Part shown: piece after piece, positions 9,931 to 19,136 of the stretch
How positions within the stretch are numbered: the stretch's first letter is position 1
How the letters are laid out: each line of letters opens with the position of its first letter
Assembly (NCBI RefSeq): GCF_900177295.1
Contig: NZ_FWZX01000004.1
Coordinates: 1 to 64,000, forward strand
Origin: Tistlia consotensis USBA 355
GTDB taxonomy: Bacteria > Pseudomonadota > Alphaproteobacteria > Kiloniellales > DSM-21159
Length of the DNA: 64,000 bases
Direction of reading: 5' to 3'
Notes under the pieces: model-generated
Told to the model about the DNA's origin: nothing
The model's database searches: none
Seen by the model: only the letters and a program-made list of their open reading frames with translations
Made by a program: the position numbers and the translations under genes

Positions 9931-10545
9931 TCACTCCGGGTCGCGCGGCCGGCCGGCGGCGTCGGGATCCTCGGCGAGCGCCTCGGCGGCCGCTGCGTCG
10001 GGCGCATCGACGACCCGCAGCGCGAGGCCGAAGGGGAAGCCCTGGCGCGCCAGGGCGGCAAGGTCGCGCTCGCGCCGCTCGGCCCGCCGGCCGGGCGCGG
10101 CGAAGGGGCCGAGCCGGCGCCGGCGGGCATAGGCGAGCGCGGCCTCCAGCTCCGGATCGGCGCGCGTCTCGGCGAGGCGCCCGAGCGCCGCCTCGCGCAG
10201 CGACCCGGCCAGGCCCTTGGCGGCGAGGCGCCGGGCGATGGCGCGCTGCGACAGGCCACGGCGCTGCAGGCTCTCGGCCAGGCCGCGGGCGAAGGCGTCG
10301 TCGTCCAGGAAGCCGGCGCGGGTCAGCTTGCCGACGATCGCCTCGATCGCCGCCGCGCCCTCGGCCGGGTCGGTGCCGTGCAGCTCGGCGCTGCGCCGGA
10401 CCCGGCGGGCGAGCACCCGGCGCAGCGACCCGCTGCTCGCCGCGTAGCGCTCCAGATAGGCCAGGGCGGCCTTCTCCAGGCGCTCGGGCGTCGCCGGGCG
10501 GGGGCCGCGGCGCCGCGTCTTCCGGGTGCTGCCGTCGTCCGTCAC
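9931..10545 (-). CDS. recX: RecX-family regulator of RecA
   Basis: A 204-residue, arginine and alanine-rich, all-helical protein with the tandem three-helix RecX repeats (for example LARRVRRSAELHG, KLTRAGFLDDDAFARGLAES, LSQRAIARRLAAKGL). RecX proteins bind along the RecA filament and limit its activity. The start is GTG at 10545 preceded by GGGGGAG, and that ribosome site is part of a 12-bp tandem repeat. recA is not in the window, so the gene stands alone here. It is convergent with the hydrolase gene. Confidence 0.82.
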   Translation of the reverse strand: MTDDGSTRKTRRRGPRPATPERLEKAALAYLERYAASSGSLRRVLARRVRRSAELHGTDPAEGAAAIEAIVGKLTRAGFLDDDAFARGLAESLQRRGLSQRAIARRLAAKGLAGSLREAALGRLAETRADPELEAALAYARRRRLGPFAAPGRRAERRERDLAALARQGFPFGLALRVVDAPDAAAAEALAEDPDAAGRPRDPE

Positions 10546-10604
10546 GAATGCTCCCCCGAATGCTGGCCCGAATGCTGGCCCGAATCCCGGCCCGAATGCT
10601 GCCC
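10545..10604. repeat. 12-bp tandem repeat, five units, at the recX start
   Basis: Five contiguous 12-base units with consensus CGAATGCTGGCC run from the recX start codon to an ATG at 10605 in the opposite direction. Units 2 and 3 are identical; 1, 4 and 5 differ by one to three bases. The array covers the recX ribosome site, so changes in copy number would move upstream signals of recX and of the permease gene. Confidence 0.85.
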
Positions 10605-10655
10605 ATGACCGAAGCGCGCTTGTTCGGCCTGCCTCGGCACGCTATCTCCCCGGCC

Positions 10656-11522
10656 ATGGCAACCACCGAAAGCGACCTCGGCGCGGCCCGGCGCCGTCCG
10701 CTGGCGGGCGCTGCGCTGCAGCCGCGGCGCAGCCACCCCGGCCCGCGCAACCTCGGCCGGGTCAATTGGCGCGGTCTCTGGACGCTCTACCTCCGCGAGG
10801 TCAAGCGCTTCCTCAACGTCTTCACCCAGACGATCCTGGCGCCGATGGTCACCTCGCTGCTGTTCCTGGCGATCTTCACGCTCGCCCTGGGACGCGGCAA
10901 CATCAAGTTCGGCGACGTGCCCTACGCCGTGTTCCTGGCGCCGGGCCTGATCATGATGCAGATCATCCAGCAGGCCTTCGCCAACACCTCCTCCTCGATC
11001 CTGATCTCCAAGGTGCAGGGCAACATCGTCGACGTGCTGATGCCGCCGCTCAGCCACTTCGAGCTGGCGCTGGGCTTCGCCGCCGGCGGCGTGACGCGCG
11101 GCCTCTCGGTCGCCCTGGCGGCCGGCATCGCGATGGCGATCTTCCTGCCGATCGGCATCCACGACCCGCTCGCGGTCGTCTGGTTCGCCGTCAACGCCTC
11201 GCTGATGCTGGCGCTGCTCGGCATGATCGGCGGCATCTGGGCCGAGAAGTTCGACCACATCGCCGCGATCACCAACTTCGTGATCATGCCGCTGTCGTTC
11301 CTGTCGGGCACCTTCTACTCGATCAAGCGGCTGCCCGACGGCTGGAACCTGGTCGCCCACCTCGACCCCTTCTTCTACCTGATCGACGGTTTCCGCTACG
11401 GCTTCCTCGGCCATCACGACGGCAACCTCGCGGTCGGCGCGGTCGCCGTGGCGGGCCTCAACGTGGCGCTCTGGCTGGTCGTGCAGCGGATGTTCGCGAC
11501 CGGCTACAAGCTGAAGCCCTGA
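10656..11522 (+). CDS. ABC-2 type transporter permease (first of a tandem pair)
   Basis: A 288-residue integral membrane protein with six predicted membrane spans (for example TILAPMVTSLLFLAIFTLAL and NFVIMPLSFLSGTFYSI) and the ABC-2 exporter signature near the C-terminus, where the PLSFLSGTFY motif precedes the last helix. ABC-2 permeases export polysaccharides, drugs or lipids with a separate ATPase. The start is uncertain: ATG 10656 is used, but ATG 10605 is in frame and abuts the tandem repeat. The segment GRVNWRGLWTLY at the N-terminus is shared almost exactly with the next gene. No ATPase gene is adjacent. Confidence 0.88.
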   Translation: MATTESDLGAARRRPLAGAALQPRRSHPGPRNLGRVNWRGLWTLYLREVKRFLNVFTQTILAPMVTSLLFLAIFTLALGRGNIKFGDVPYAVFLAPGLIMMQIIQQAFANTSSSILISKVQGNIVDVLMPPLSHFELALGFAAGGVTRGLSVALAAGIAMAIFLPIGIHDPLAVVWFAVNASLMLALLGMIGGIWAEKFDHIAAITNFVIMPLSFLSGTFYSIKRLPDGWNLVAHLDPFFYLIDGFRYGFLGHHDGNLAVGAVAVAGLNVALWLVVQRMFATGYKLKP

Positions 11523-11533
11523 GCCGCCCCGCC

Positions 11534-12385
11534 GTGCCTGGCCCCCTGCCCGCCGCCGCAACCGCCCCCGCAACCGCCCCTGCGACCGCCGGCGGCTTCG
11601 CGGCTCCGCGCCGCTTCGGCCGGGTCAACTGGCGCGGGCTCTGGACGCTCTACCAGCGGGCCTTCCTGCGCTACCTGAAGTTCGCCGTCGAGGGCATCGT
11701 CGGGCCGATGATCTCGGCCGCCCTGTTCCTGGCGGTCTTCGTCCTGGCGCTGCCGCAGGGCCGCTCCAGCCTGGGCGGCGTCGAGCCGCTGGTCTTCCTG
11801 GTGCCCGGAATCGGCGCCTACCAGGGCTTCCACGCCGCCTTCGAGAACGCCGCCTTCCCGATCGTCTACGACAAGCTCGAAGGCATGATGTCCGACGTGC
11901 TGATGGCGCCGCTCCGGCCCTGGGAGGTGGTGATCGCCTACGTCGGCGCGGCGGCCCTGGCCGGCATGACCACCGGCGCCGTGATCCTCGGCCTGATCTC
12001 GCTGATCGTGCCGCTGCCGCTGGCCGATCTCGGCACCGTGCTGGTCTTCGCCGCGCTCGGCAGCCTGCTGTTCGCGCTGGTCGGCTTCCTGACCGGGCTC
12101 TGGGCCGAGAAGTGGGACCGCTACGCCCTGGTCGAGACCTTCCTGGTCATGCCGCTCGGCATCCTCTCGGGCACCTTCTTCACCCTCGACGCCGTGCCGG
12201 CGGCCGGGCGCGAGGCGATGCTGCTCAATCCCGTGTTCTACGGCATCGACGGCCTGCGCGCCGGCTTCATCGGCAGCGCCCAGGCCTCGCCCGGCACCGG
12301 CGCCGCGCTGCTCGCCGGCCTCTGCCTGGTCCTGTTCCTGGTCGCCTGGCGGCTCTTCGCGAGCGGCTACAAGGTCAGAGCCTAG
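11534..12385 (+). CDS. ABC-2 type transporter permease (second of a tandem pair)
   Basis: A 283-residue paralogue of the preceding permease, 11 bases downstream. It has an alanine/proline/threonine-rich N-terminus, the shared RFGRVNWRGLWTLY segment, six membrane spans and the matching MPLGILSGTFFTLDAVP motif. Identity is concentrated at the N-terminal amphipathic helix and the C-terminal signature, so the two probably pair as a heterodimeric permease. The GTG at 11534 is the first start after the upstream stop; no strong ribosome site is visible, which is compatible with translational coupling. The cognate ATPase must be elsewhere or the pair uses a shared one. Confidence 0.86.
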   Translation: MPGPLPAAATAPATAPATAGGFAAPRRFGRVNWRGLWTLYQRAFLRYLKFAVEGIVGPMISAALFLAVFVLALPQGRSSLGGVEPLVFLVPGIGAYQGFHAAFENAAFPIVYDKLEGMMSDVLMAPLRPWEVVIAYVGAAALAGMTTGAVILGLISLIVPLPLADLGTVLVFAALGSLLFALVGFLTGLWAEKWDRYALVETFLVMPLGILSGTFFTLDAVPAAGREAMLLNPVFYGIDGLRAGFIGSAQASPGTGAALLAGLCLVLFLVAWRLFASGYKVRA

Positions 12386-12502
12386 GCGCTTCCCGCAGGG
12401 CCGACCTTCACGGGGCCGTCGTTGACTTCGCGGCGGCCTGCCGCCATCTTCGCCGACTTCCTGCAATCCCTTGAATCGGCCGTCCGGCCGGGAGGAACGC
12501 CC

Positions 12503-13687
12503 GTGAGCGAAGCGATGATGAACACCTACGCGCGCGCGGATCTCGCCTTCGAACGCGGCGAGGGCTCCTACCTGTTCGGGACCGACGGCCGACGCTATCT
12601 CGACTTCACCGCCGGCATCGCCGTGACCTCCTGCGGCCACGCCCATCCGCACCTGGTCAAGGCGCTGCAGGACCAGGCGGCGAAGCTTTGGCACACCTCG
12701 AACCTGTTCCGGATCCCGGCCGGCGAGCGCCTGGCCGAGCGCCTGGTCGCCGCTTCCTTCGCCGACAAGGTGTTCTTCTGCAACTCCGGCGTCGAGGCCT
12801 TCGAGGGTGCCGCCAAGCTGGCGCGCCGCTACCAGAATGTCACCGGCAGCCCGCAGCGCTGGAAGATCATCACCGTCACCGGCTCGTTCCACGGCCGCTC
12901 GATGGCGGCGATCTCGGCGGCCGGCAACCCGAAGTACCTGGAGGGCTTCGGGCCCCGGGTGCCGGGCTACGAGACCGTGGCCTTCCGCAACACCAACGAG
13001 CTGCGCGCGGCGATCGACGACGAGACCGCGGCGATCCTGGTCGAGCCGATCCAGGGCGAGGGCGGCATCCGGCCGGCCGAGCTGGACTACCTGCGCGAGC
13101 TCCGGACGATCTGCGACGAGTTCGGCCTGGTGCTGGTCTTCGACGAGATCCAGTGCGGCATGGGCCGCACCGGCAAGCTCTTCGCCTGCGAGTGGGCCGG
13201 GATCGCGCCCGACGTCATGATGCTGGCCAAGGGCCTGGGCGGCGGCTTCCCGATCGGCGCGGTGCTGGCCAACGACAAGACCGCGGTCGGCTTCACGCCC
13301 GGCGTCCACGGCACGACCTTCGGCGGCAACCCGCTGGCCATGGCGGTCGGCAACGCGGTGCTCGACGTGATCCTGGCCGAGGGCTTCCTGGACCGGGTCC
13401 AGGAGGTCGCCGGGCACCTGCGCTCGCGGCTCGAGGCGATCGCCGGGCGCCACCCCGAGCAGATCGAGGAGGTGCGCGGCGCCGGCCTGATGCTCGGCCT
13501 CAAGGCGGCCAGGCCGAACGCCGAGCTGATCGGCGCGCTGCGCGAGGCCGGCCTGCTGACCGTCGGCGCCGCCGAGAACGTGATTCGCCTGCTGCCGCCC
13601 CTGACGCTCAGCAGCGGCGAGGCCGACGAGGCCTGCGCGATCATCGAGAAGGTCTGCGCGAGCGCGGCCCGGAAGGCGGCGGAATAG
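12503..13687 (+). CDS. argD: Acetylornithine aminotransferase
   Basis: A 394-residue class III PLP aminotransferase for the fourth step of arginine synthesis (N-acetylglutamate semialdehyde to N-acetylornithine). Features include [17 protein letters not shown] near residue 92-108 (phosphate-binding SG-EA), [12 protein letters not shown] near 214, and the PLP lysine in [14 protein letters not shown] near 240. The GTG at 12503 follows GGAGGAA by about eight bases and gives the standard length; an ATG at 12422 would add 27 non-conserved residues. argF follows after two bases. Confidence 0.95.
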   Translation: MSEAMMNTYARADLAFERGEGSYLFGTDGRRYLDFTAGIAVTSCGHAHPHLVKALQDQAAKLWHTSNLFRIPAGERLAERLVAASFADKVFFCNSGVEAFEGAAKLARRYQNVTGSPQRWKIITVTGSFHGRSMAAISAAGNPKYLEGFGPRVPGYETVAFRNTNELRAAIDDETAAILVEPIQGEGGIRPAELDYLRELRTICDEFGLVLVFDEIQCGMGRTGKLFACEWAGIAPDVMMLAKGLGGGFPIGAVLANDKTAVGFTPGVHGTTFGGNPLAMAVGNAVLDVILAEGFLDRVQEVAGHLRSRLEAIAGRHPEQIEEVRGAGLMLGLKAARPNAELIGALREAGLLTVGAAENVIRLLPPLTLSSGEADEACAIIEKVCASAARKAAE

Positions 13688-13689
13688 CC

Positions 13690-14619
13690 ATGGCCCCCAA
13701 GAGCGCGACCCCCAAGCACTTCCTCGACCTCGACCGCTTCGATTCGGCCGGCCTGCGGACGGTCCTGGAGCTCGGCAAGGCCTGCAAGAGCGGCGCCACC
13801 GGTGCCGACCGGCCGCTCGCCGGCAAGGCCCTGGCGATGATCTTCGAGAAGCCCTCGACGCGGACCCGCGTGTCCTTCGAGCTCGGCATCCGCCAGCTCG
13901 GCGGCGAGGCGATCGTGCTGGAGCCCTCGGGCAGCCAGCTCGGCCGCGGCGAGACCATCGCCGACACGGCGCGCGTGCTGTCACGCTACGTCGACGCGAT
14001 CATGATCCGCACGACCCGCGAGGAGAAGCTGCTGGAGCTCGCCGAGTACGCCACCGTGCCGGTGATCAACGGGCTGACCGACCGCACCCACCCCTGCCAG
14101 CTGATGGCCGACGTGATGACCTTCGAGGAGCATCGCGGGCCGATCGCCGGCAAGGTTATCGCCTGGTCGGGCGACGGCAACAACATGGCGACCAGCTGGA
14201 TCCAGGCCGCGGTGCGCTTCGGCTTCGAGCTGCGCCTGGCCTGCCCGGGCCAGCTGCAGCCGCCCGAGGAGATCGTCGCCTGGGCGGCCAGGGAGGGCGG
14301 CCGCATCGTGGTCACCGAGGACCCGGTGAAGGCGATGAAGGACGCCGACTGCGTGGTCACCGACACCTGGGTCTCGATGGGCGACGACGTCGGCGATTCG
14401 ATCCGCCGCCACAACATCCTCAGGCCCTACCAGGTCGACGAGCGCATGATGGCCCTGGCCAGGCCCGACGCCATCTTCATGCACTGCCTGCCGGCGCACC
14501 GCGGCCAGGAGGTCACCGAGGCGGTGATCGACGGCCCGCAGTCGGTGATCTGGGACGAGGCCGAGAACCGCCTGCACGCGCAGAAGGGCATCCTGCTCTG
14601 GTGCCTGGGGACGGAATGA
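13690..14619 (+). CDS. argF: Ornithine carbamoyltransferase
   Basis: A 309-residue anabolic OTCase that makes citrulline from ornithine and carbamoyl phosphate. The carbamoyl phosphate loop [12 protein letters not shown] is near residue 55-66, the HPCQ motif is near 138, and the ornithine site [10 protein letters not shown] near 265; all are intact. The ATG lies two bases past the argD stop, and its own stop overlaps the hslO start as ATGA, so the three genes form one coupled operon. Confidence 0.96.
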   Translation: MAPKSATPKHFLDLDRFDSAGLRTVLELGKACKSGATGADRPLAGKALAMIFEKPSTRTRVSFELGIRQLGGEAIVLEPSGSQLGRGETIADTARVLSRYVDAIMIRTTREEKLLELAEYATVPVINGLTDRTHPCQLMADVMTFEEHRGPIAGKVIAWSGDGNNMATSWIQAAVRFGFELRLACPGQLQPPEEIVAWAAREGGRIVVTEDPVKAMKDADCVVTDTWVSMGDDVGDSIRRHNILRPYQVDERMMALARPDAIFMHCLPAHRGQEVTEAVIDGPQSVIWDEAENRLHAQKGILLWCLGTE

Positions 14620-15644
14620 GCGCAGCCGGATTCGAGCGCGGCGAGACCCGCCTGCCCGACTGGGACCCCAGTGCCGACGACCAGATCCAGCCCTTCGTGC
14701 TGGAGCAGAGCGGCGTGCGCGGGCGGCTGATCCGGCTCGGCCCGGCGCTCGACACGATCCTGACGCGGCCCGGCTATCCCGGGCCGGTCGCCCGGCTGCT
14801 CGGCGAGCTGCTGGCGCTCTGCGGCGTGCTCGGCTCGTCGCTCAAGTACGACGGCGTCTTCACCTTGCAGATCAAGGGCGACGGCGCGATCCGCACGATG
14901 GTCGCGGACCTGACCCACGAGGGCGAGCTGCGCGGCTACGCGGGCTTCGACGCGGCGGCGCTGGCCGCGGCCGGGGGCGAGGCGGGGGGCGAGGTGGGGC
15001 GCGAGGCCGCGCAGGACGACGGCACGATCGAGCGCTGGCTCGGCAACGGCCACATGGCCTTCACCGTCGACCAGGGCGTCTATTCGGAGCGCTATCAGGG
15101 CCTGGTCGAGCTGACCGGGCCGCGGCTCGCCGACAGCCTGCTGCACTACTTCCGCCAGTCGCAGCAGCTCAACGCCGGCATCCTGGTCGCCTGCGAGCGG
15201 CGCGGGAGCGGCTGGCGCGGCGGCGCGCTGCTGATCGAGCGGATCCCCGGCGAGGGCGGCCGCGGCGGCGAGGGCACCGGCGCGGTCGCGGGCGAGTTCG
15301 GCGGCGACATCGCCGAGGAGGACTGGCGCCGGGCGCTGATCCTGATGGCCTCCTGCACCGACGCCGAGCTGGCCGACCCGGCGATCTCGCCCGAGCGGCT
15401 GCTGTTCCGCCTGTTCCACGAAGAGGGGATCCGCGTCTTCGAGCCGCAGCCGGTCGCGGTCGGCTGCCGCTGCACCCGCGAGCGCGTCGAGCGTATCCTG
15501 CGCTCGATCCCGCGCGAGCAGATCGACGAGATGAAGGTCGAGGGCGAGGTCGTGATGACCTGCGAGTTCTGCAGCCGCGACTTCCGCTTCGACGATCCGG
15601 CGCTCGACCGTCTCTACGGCGGCGGCCGCGAGGATGCCGGCTGA
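14616..15644 (+). CDS. hslO: Redox-regulated chaperone Hsp33
   Basis: A 342-residue holdase that is activated by disulfide formation and zinc release under oxidative stress. The zinc site is complete near the C-terminus: CRC (about residues 289-291) and CEFC (about 321-324) in the CxC plus CxxC arrangement. The N-terminal domain has [15 protein letters not shown]. Two glycine/glutamate-rich insertions (near residues 125-135 and 205-225) make it longer than the roughly 290-residue Escherichia coli protein. It starts at the ATG overlapping the argF stop. Confidence 0.94.
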   Translation: MSAAGFERGETRLPDWDPSADDQIQPFVLEQSGVRGRLIRLGPALDTILTRPGYPGPVARLLGELLALCGVLGSSLKYDGVFTLQIKGDGAIRTMVADLTHEGELRGYAGFDAAALAAAGGEAGGEVGREAAQDDGTIERWLGNGHMAFTVDQGVYSERYQGLVELTGPRLADSLLHYFRQSQQLNAGILVACERRGSGWRGGALLIERIPGEGGRGGEGTGAVAGEFGGDIAEEDWRRALILMASCTDAELADPAISPERLLFRLFHEEGIRVFEPQPVAVGCRCTRERVERILRSIPREQIDEMKVEGEVVMTCEFCSRDFRFDDPALDRLYGGGREDAG

Positions 15645-15706
15645 GGCGCGGAACCGGATCGGCCGTCCGACGCTTCCTTCGGGTCAGCAAGAGAGGTCAC
15701 GTCACG

Positions 15707-16297
15707 ATGCGTCTTCCCGCCGCCCTGCTCGCCCCCCTGGCCGCCGCCGGCCTCGTCCTGGCCGGCTGCCAGTCGCCGCCGCCGGAGCCGACCTTCCCCG
15801 AGATCGGCTTCGCCCACGAGCAGACCCTGCGCCTCGACGTCGGCTCGATCCAGGTCGTCGACGACTACCGCCCGACCCTCGAGCCGCCCTACGTCGACCA
15901 CCTGTTCCCGCAGCCGCCGGACAAGGTCGCCGAGCGCTGGGCCAAGGAGCGGCTGCTCGCCCTGGGCGGCCCGCGGCGCGCCGTCGTGACGATCACCGAC
16001 GCTTCGGTCAAGGAGGTCCAGCTGCCGCGCACCGGCGGCATCAAGGGCGCCTTCACCACCGACCAGACCCAGCGCTACGACGCCCGGGTCGCCGCGACCG
16101 TCGCGATCTTCGAGCCGGACGGCCGGCGCAGCGGCTACGCCGAGGCCGAGGCGACCCGCTCGACCACCGTCTCGGAGGACGCGACCCTGGCCCAGCGCGA
16201 GCAGATCTGGTTCCAGATGACCGAGCAGCTGATGGACGACTTCGACGCCGAGATGACCCGCCAGATCAAGGGCAGCCTCGGCAGCTACCTGAAATAG
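15707..16297 (+). CDS. Lipoprotein of unknown function
   Basis: A 196-residue protein with a signal peptide and lipobox LAGC ending at about residue 20, so it is predicted to be lipid-anchored. The mature part has no motif that I recognise; it is mixed alpha/beta and ends in a helical stretch (QMTEQLMDDFDAEMTRQIKG). It follows hslO by about 60 bases on the same strand with an AGAGAGG ribosome site, and may be a separate unit. Function unknown. Confidence 0.75.
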   Translation: MRLPAALLAPLAAAGLVLAGCQSPPPEPTFPEIGFAHEQTLRLDVGSIQVVDDYRPTLEPPYVDHLFPQPPDKVAERWAKERLLALGGPRRAVVTITDASVKEVQLPRTGGIKGAFTTDQTQRYDARVAATVAIFEPDGRRSGYAEAEATRSTTVSEDATLAQREQIWFQMTEQLMDDFDAEMTRQIKGSLGSYLK

Positions 16298-16304
16298 CCC
16301 GGCC

Positions 16305-17585
16305 TCAGCGGCCGCCGAGCAGGCCGACGAGGAACAGGCTGATGTCCGGCAGGTAGGTGACCAGCGCCAGGCAGGCCAGCACCGTGGCGACCAGCGGCAG
16401 CAGGTAGGGCAGCATCCTCTCGAGCGAGATCTCGGCGACCGCGCAGGCGGCGAAGAGATTGACGCCGAAGGGCGGCGTGATCATGCCGAGCGCCAGGTTC
16501 ATGATCATGACCATGCCGAAGTGCACCGGGTCGATGCCGAAGCGCACGGCGACCGGCGCCAGGATCGGCGCCAGCACGACGATCGAGGCCGAGGTCTCGA
16601 CGAACATGCCGATCAGGAACAGGAAGACGTTGACCGCCAGCAGGAAGGTCACGCCGTCGGTGAAGGTCGCGATGATCCAGTCGCCGATCATCGCCGGCAC
16701 GCCGGCGCGGGTCAGCAGGAACGAGAAGAGCCCGGCCATCGAGATGATGAACATGATGATCGCCGAGGCCAGGGTCGAGCGCTTCAGCACCACCAGCAGG
16801 CCGCCGAAGGTGAGCTCCCGGTAGATCCCCATGCTGACCGCCAGGGCGTAGAAGACCGCGACGACCGAGGCCTCGGTCGGGGTGAAGACGCCGCCGTAGA
16901 TGCCGCCGAGGATGATCACCGGCATGGCCAGCGCCAGCAGCGCCCGGCGTGCCGTCCGGCCGATCGGCTTGGCAGCCGGCGCGTCCGCGGCGCTGTGGCC
17001 GGAGAGGCGGCACCAGACCCAGACGTAGAGGGCGAGGGCCGCGGCGACCAGCAGGCCCGGCCCGAGGCCGGCGACGAAGAGGTCGCCGACCGGCGTCGCG
17101 GCGGAGACGCCGTAGAGGATCATCGGGATCGAAGGCGGGATCAGCACCCCGAGCTCGGCCGAGCTGGCCTGCAGCGCCGCGGCGAAGCCGACCGGATAGC
17201 CCTGGCGCACCATCGCCGGGATCAGGATCGCGCCGATCGCGTAGGTCGTGGCGACGCTGGAGCCCGAGACCGCGGCGAAGATCATGCAGACCAGGACGCA
17301 GGAGATCGGCAGGCCGCCGCGCACGCCGCGCAGCAGGCTGTCGACGAAGTCGACCAGGCGCGAGGAGATGCCGCCGGCCGCCATGATGTTGCCGGCCAGG
17401 ATGAAGAAGGGGATCGCGGCCAGCGGGAACTTGTCGAGGGCGACGAAGGCCTGCTGCGGGATGACGATCAGCGGCAGGTTCGAGAAGCCCAGCGTGCCGA
17501 CGACGCCGGCGAGGCCGATCGCCACGGCGACCGGCACCGCCAGCACCAGCAGCAGCGTCATGGTCACGATCATCGTGCCGAGCAT
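16305..17585 (-). CDS. TRAP transporter large permease (DctM type)
   Basis: A 426-residue protein with about twelve membrane spans, characteristic of the DctM family (ANIMAAGGISSRLVDF, AVSGSSVATTYAIGAILIP and ITPPFGVNLFAACAVAEI are typical loops). It uses the ion gradient to import organic acids delivered by the periplasmic binding protein. The small subunit gene lies 16 bases upstream and the binding protein beyond it, so this is the last gene of a P-Q-M operon that begins with an enolase-superfamily enzyme. Confidence 0.95.
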   Translation of the reverse strand: MLGTMIVTMTLLLVLAVPVAVAIGLAGVVGTLGFSNLPLIVIPQQAFVALDKFPLAAIPFFILAGNIMAAGGISSRLVDFVDSLLRGVRGGLPISCVLVCMIFAAVSGSSVATTYAIGAILIPAMVRQGYPVGFAAALQASSAELGVLIPPSIPMILYGVSAATPVGDLFVAGLGPGLLVAAALALYVWVWCRLSGHSAADAPAAKPIGRTARRALLALAMPVIILGGIYGGVFTPTEASVVAVFYALAVSMGIYRELTFGGLLVVLKRSTLASAIIMFIISMAGLFSFLLTRAGVPAMIGDWIIATFTDGVTFLLAVNVFLFLIGMFVETSASIVVLAPILAPVAVRFGIDPVHFGMVMIMNLALGMITPPFGVNLFAACAVAEISLERMLPYLLPLVATVLACLALVTYLPDISLFLVGLLGGR

Positions 17586-17601
17586 GAGGTCTCCTCCCCG
17601 G

Positions 17602-18120
17602 TCAGCCGGCGGCGTCCGGCTCTGGCGCGGCCTCGACCGGCGGATCGGCGGCGTGGGCGAGCAGGGCGAGGATCGAGAGCGCCGAGCCGAAGGGCAGCGC
17701 CGCGTAGGCCCAGGAGGCCGCGACGTCGAGACCGGCGATGGTCTGGAAGCGCACCCGCCAGACGATCAGGCAGCCGAACCAGAAGAGCGTCGCCAGCAGC
17801 GCCAGGACCGCCAGCGTGACGAGCGTCCGCAGCGCCCGCCGTGCCCGGCCGGTGGCGACGCGCAGCAGCAGGTCGACGGCGATCAAGCTGCCGCTGCGCA
17901 TCGCGCCGGCGAGCGCGAGGTAGGCCATCCAGATCAGCACGACCTGGATCAGCGGCTCCGACCAGGAGGCCGGCCGCAGCAGCACGAAGCGGGCCAGCAC
18001 CTGATAGAGGCCGGTCAGCGCGGCGACGGCGAGCCCGAGGCAGCCCGCCGCCACCGCGGCCTGGGTCACGCGCCGCTCGACCGCCAGGAAGGCCGCGCGC
18101 GCCGCGGCGACCGCCGCCAT
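17602..18120 (-). CDS. TRAP transporter small permease (DctQ type)
   Basis: A 172-residue protein with four membrane segments, the DctQ hallmark. The conserved central stretch WSEPLIQVVLIWMAYLALAG is present at about residues 50-70. Its ATG overlaps the stop of the binding-protein gene by one base (TGATG), so it is translationally coupled. It joins the large subunit in the membrane. Confidence 0.92.
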   Translation of the reverse strand: MAAVAAARAAFLAVERRVTQAAVAAGCLGLAVAALTGLYQVLARFVLLRPASWSEPLIQVVLIWMAYLALAGAMRSGSLIAVDLLLRVATGRARRALRTLVTLAVLALLATLFWFGCLIVWRVRFQTIAGLDVAASWAYAALPFGSALSILALLAHAADPPVEAAPEPDAAG

Positions 18121-19100
18121 CACTCGGTCTCTTGGATCGCCTTCAGGCGGTCGGCGCCGAACTGCTTGGCGAACTCGGCGAAGAGCGGGTCGAGCTCGGC
18201 CCGGAAGGCCTTGGTGTCGACGTTGGTGACCACGGTCATGCCCTGGCCGCGCAGCGTGTCGAGGCCCGACTTCGCGACGGCCTCGACCTCCTTGCGGTTG
18301 CGCGCCATGGCGTTCCCGGCGGCGGTCCGGAACACCGCCTTGTCGACGTCGCTGAGCGCGCCCCAGGCCGAGGGCGAGATCAGCACGACCAGCGGCGTGA
18401 AGGCGTGGTTGGTCAGGCTGAGATACTTCTGCACCTCGCCGAAGCGGTTGTTGATGATCGCGCCGATCGGGTTCTCCTGGCCGTCGACCACGCCCTGCTG
18501 CAGCGCCGTGTAGACCTCCGGGATGCCCATCGGCGTCGGCAGCACGCCGAGCGCCCGCCAGACCGCGATGTGCATGTCGTTCTGCTGCGTGCGGATCTTC
18601 AGGCCCTTGACGTCGGCTGGCGTATGCACCGGCCGCACGTTGTTGGTCAGCTGGCGGAAGCCCATGCCGCCGAAGGCCAGCCCGACCAGCCCCTGGTCCG
18701 GCATGCCGTCCAGGATCTTCTGTCCGATCGGCCCCTCCAGCACCGCCTGGGCGTGGTCGAAGTCGCGGAACAGGAACGGGATGTCGAAGATCTTGAGATC
18801 CGGGACGAAGTTGGCGACGACCGAGGTCGAGACCACGGTCATGTCGACCGTGCCGAGCTGGACGCCCTCGACGACCTCGCGGTCGCCGCCGAGCGCGCCG
18901 CCGCCCTGCAGGCGGATCTCGACGCGGCCGTCGGTCTTCTGCTTCACCTCGTCGGCGAGCTGCCCCATCGCGATCGCCTCGGGGGCCTTCGGGCCGCCGA
19001 CGAAACCGAGGTTGAGGATCGTCTGCGCGGCGGCGGAGAAGCCGGGCAGAGCGGCGGCCAGCGCGACGGCGGCGGCCAGGAGCATACGGCGATTCATCAT
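18120..19100 (-). CDS. TRAP transporter periplasmic binding protein (DctP family)
   Basis: A 326-residue protein with a Sec signal peptide (cleavage probably after SAAA, about residue 25). Family markers include FDIPFLFRDFDHAQAV near 100-115, GLKIRTQQNDMHIAVWRALG near 165-185 (containing the arginine that binds the substrate carboxylate) and QQGVVDGQENPIGAI near 205. The ligand is most likely an organic or sugar acid. The location beside an acid-sugar type enolase-superfamily enzyme supports that, but the exact ligand is not visible. Confidence 0.94.
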   Translation of the reverse strand: MMNRRMLLAAAVALAAALPGFSAAAQTILNLGFVGGPKAPEAIAMGQLADEVKQKTDGRVEIRLQGGGALGGDREVVEGVQLGTVDMTVVSTSVVANFVPDLKIFDIPFLFRDFDHAQAVLEGPIGQKILDGMPDQGLVGLAFGGMGFRQLTNNVRPVHTPADVKGLKIRTQQNDMHIAVWRALGVLPTPMGIPEVYTALQQGVVDGQENPIGAIINNRFGEVQKYLSLTNHAFTPLVVLISPSAWGALSDVDKAVFRTAAGNAMARNRKEVEAVAKSGLDTLRGQGMTVVTNVDTKAFRAELDPLFAEFAKQFGADRLKAIQETE

Positions 19101-19136
19101 TGTCCTCCCTTGCAGTCTTATCGGTCTTTGCAGCGA

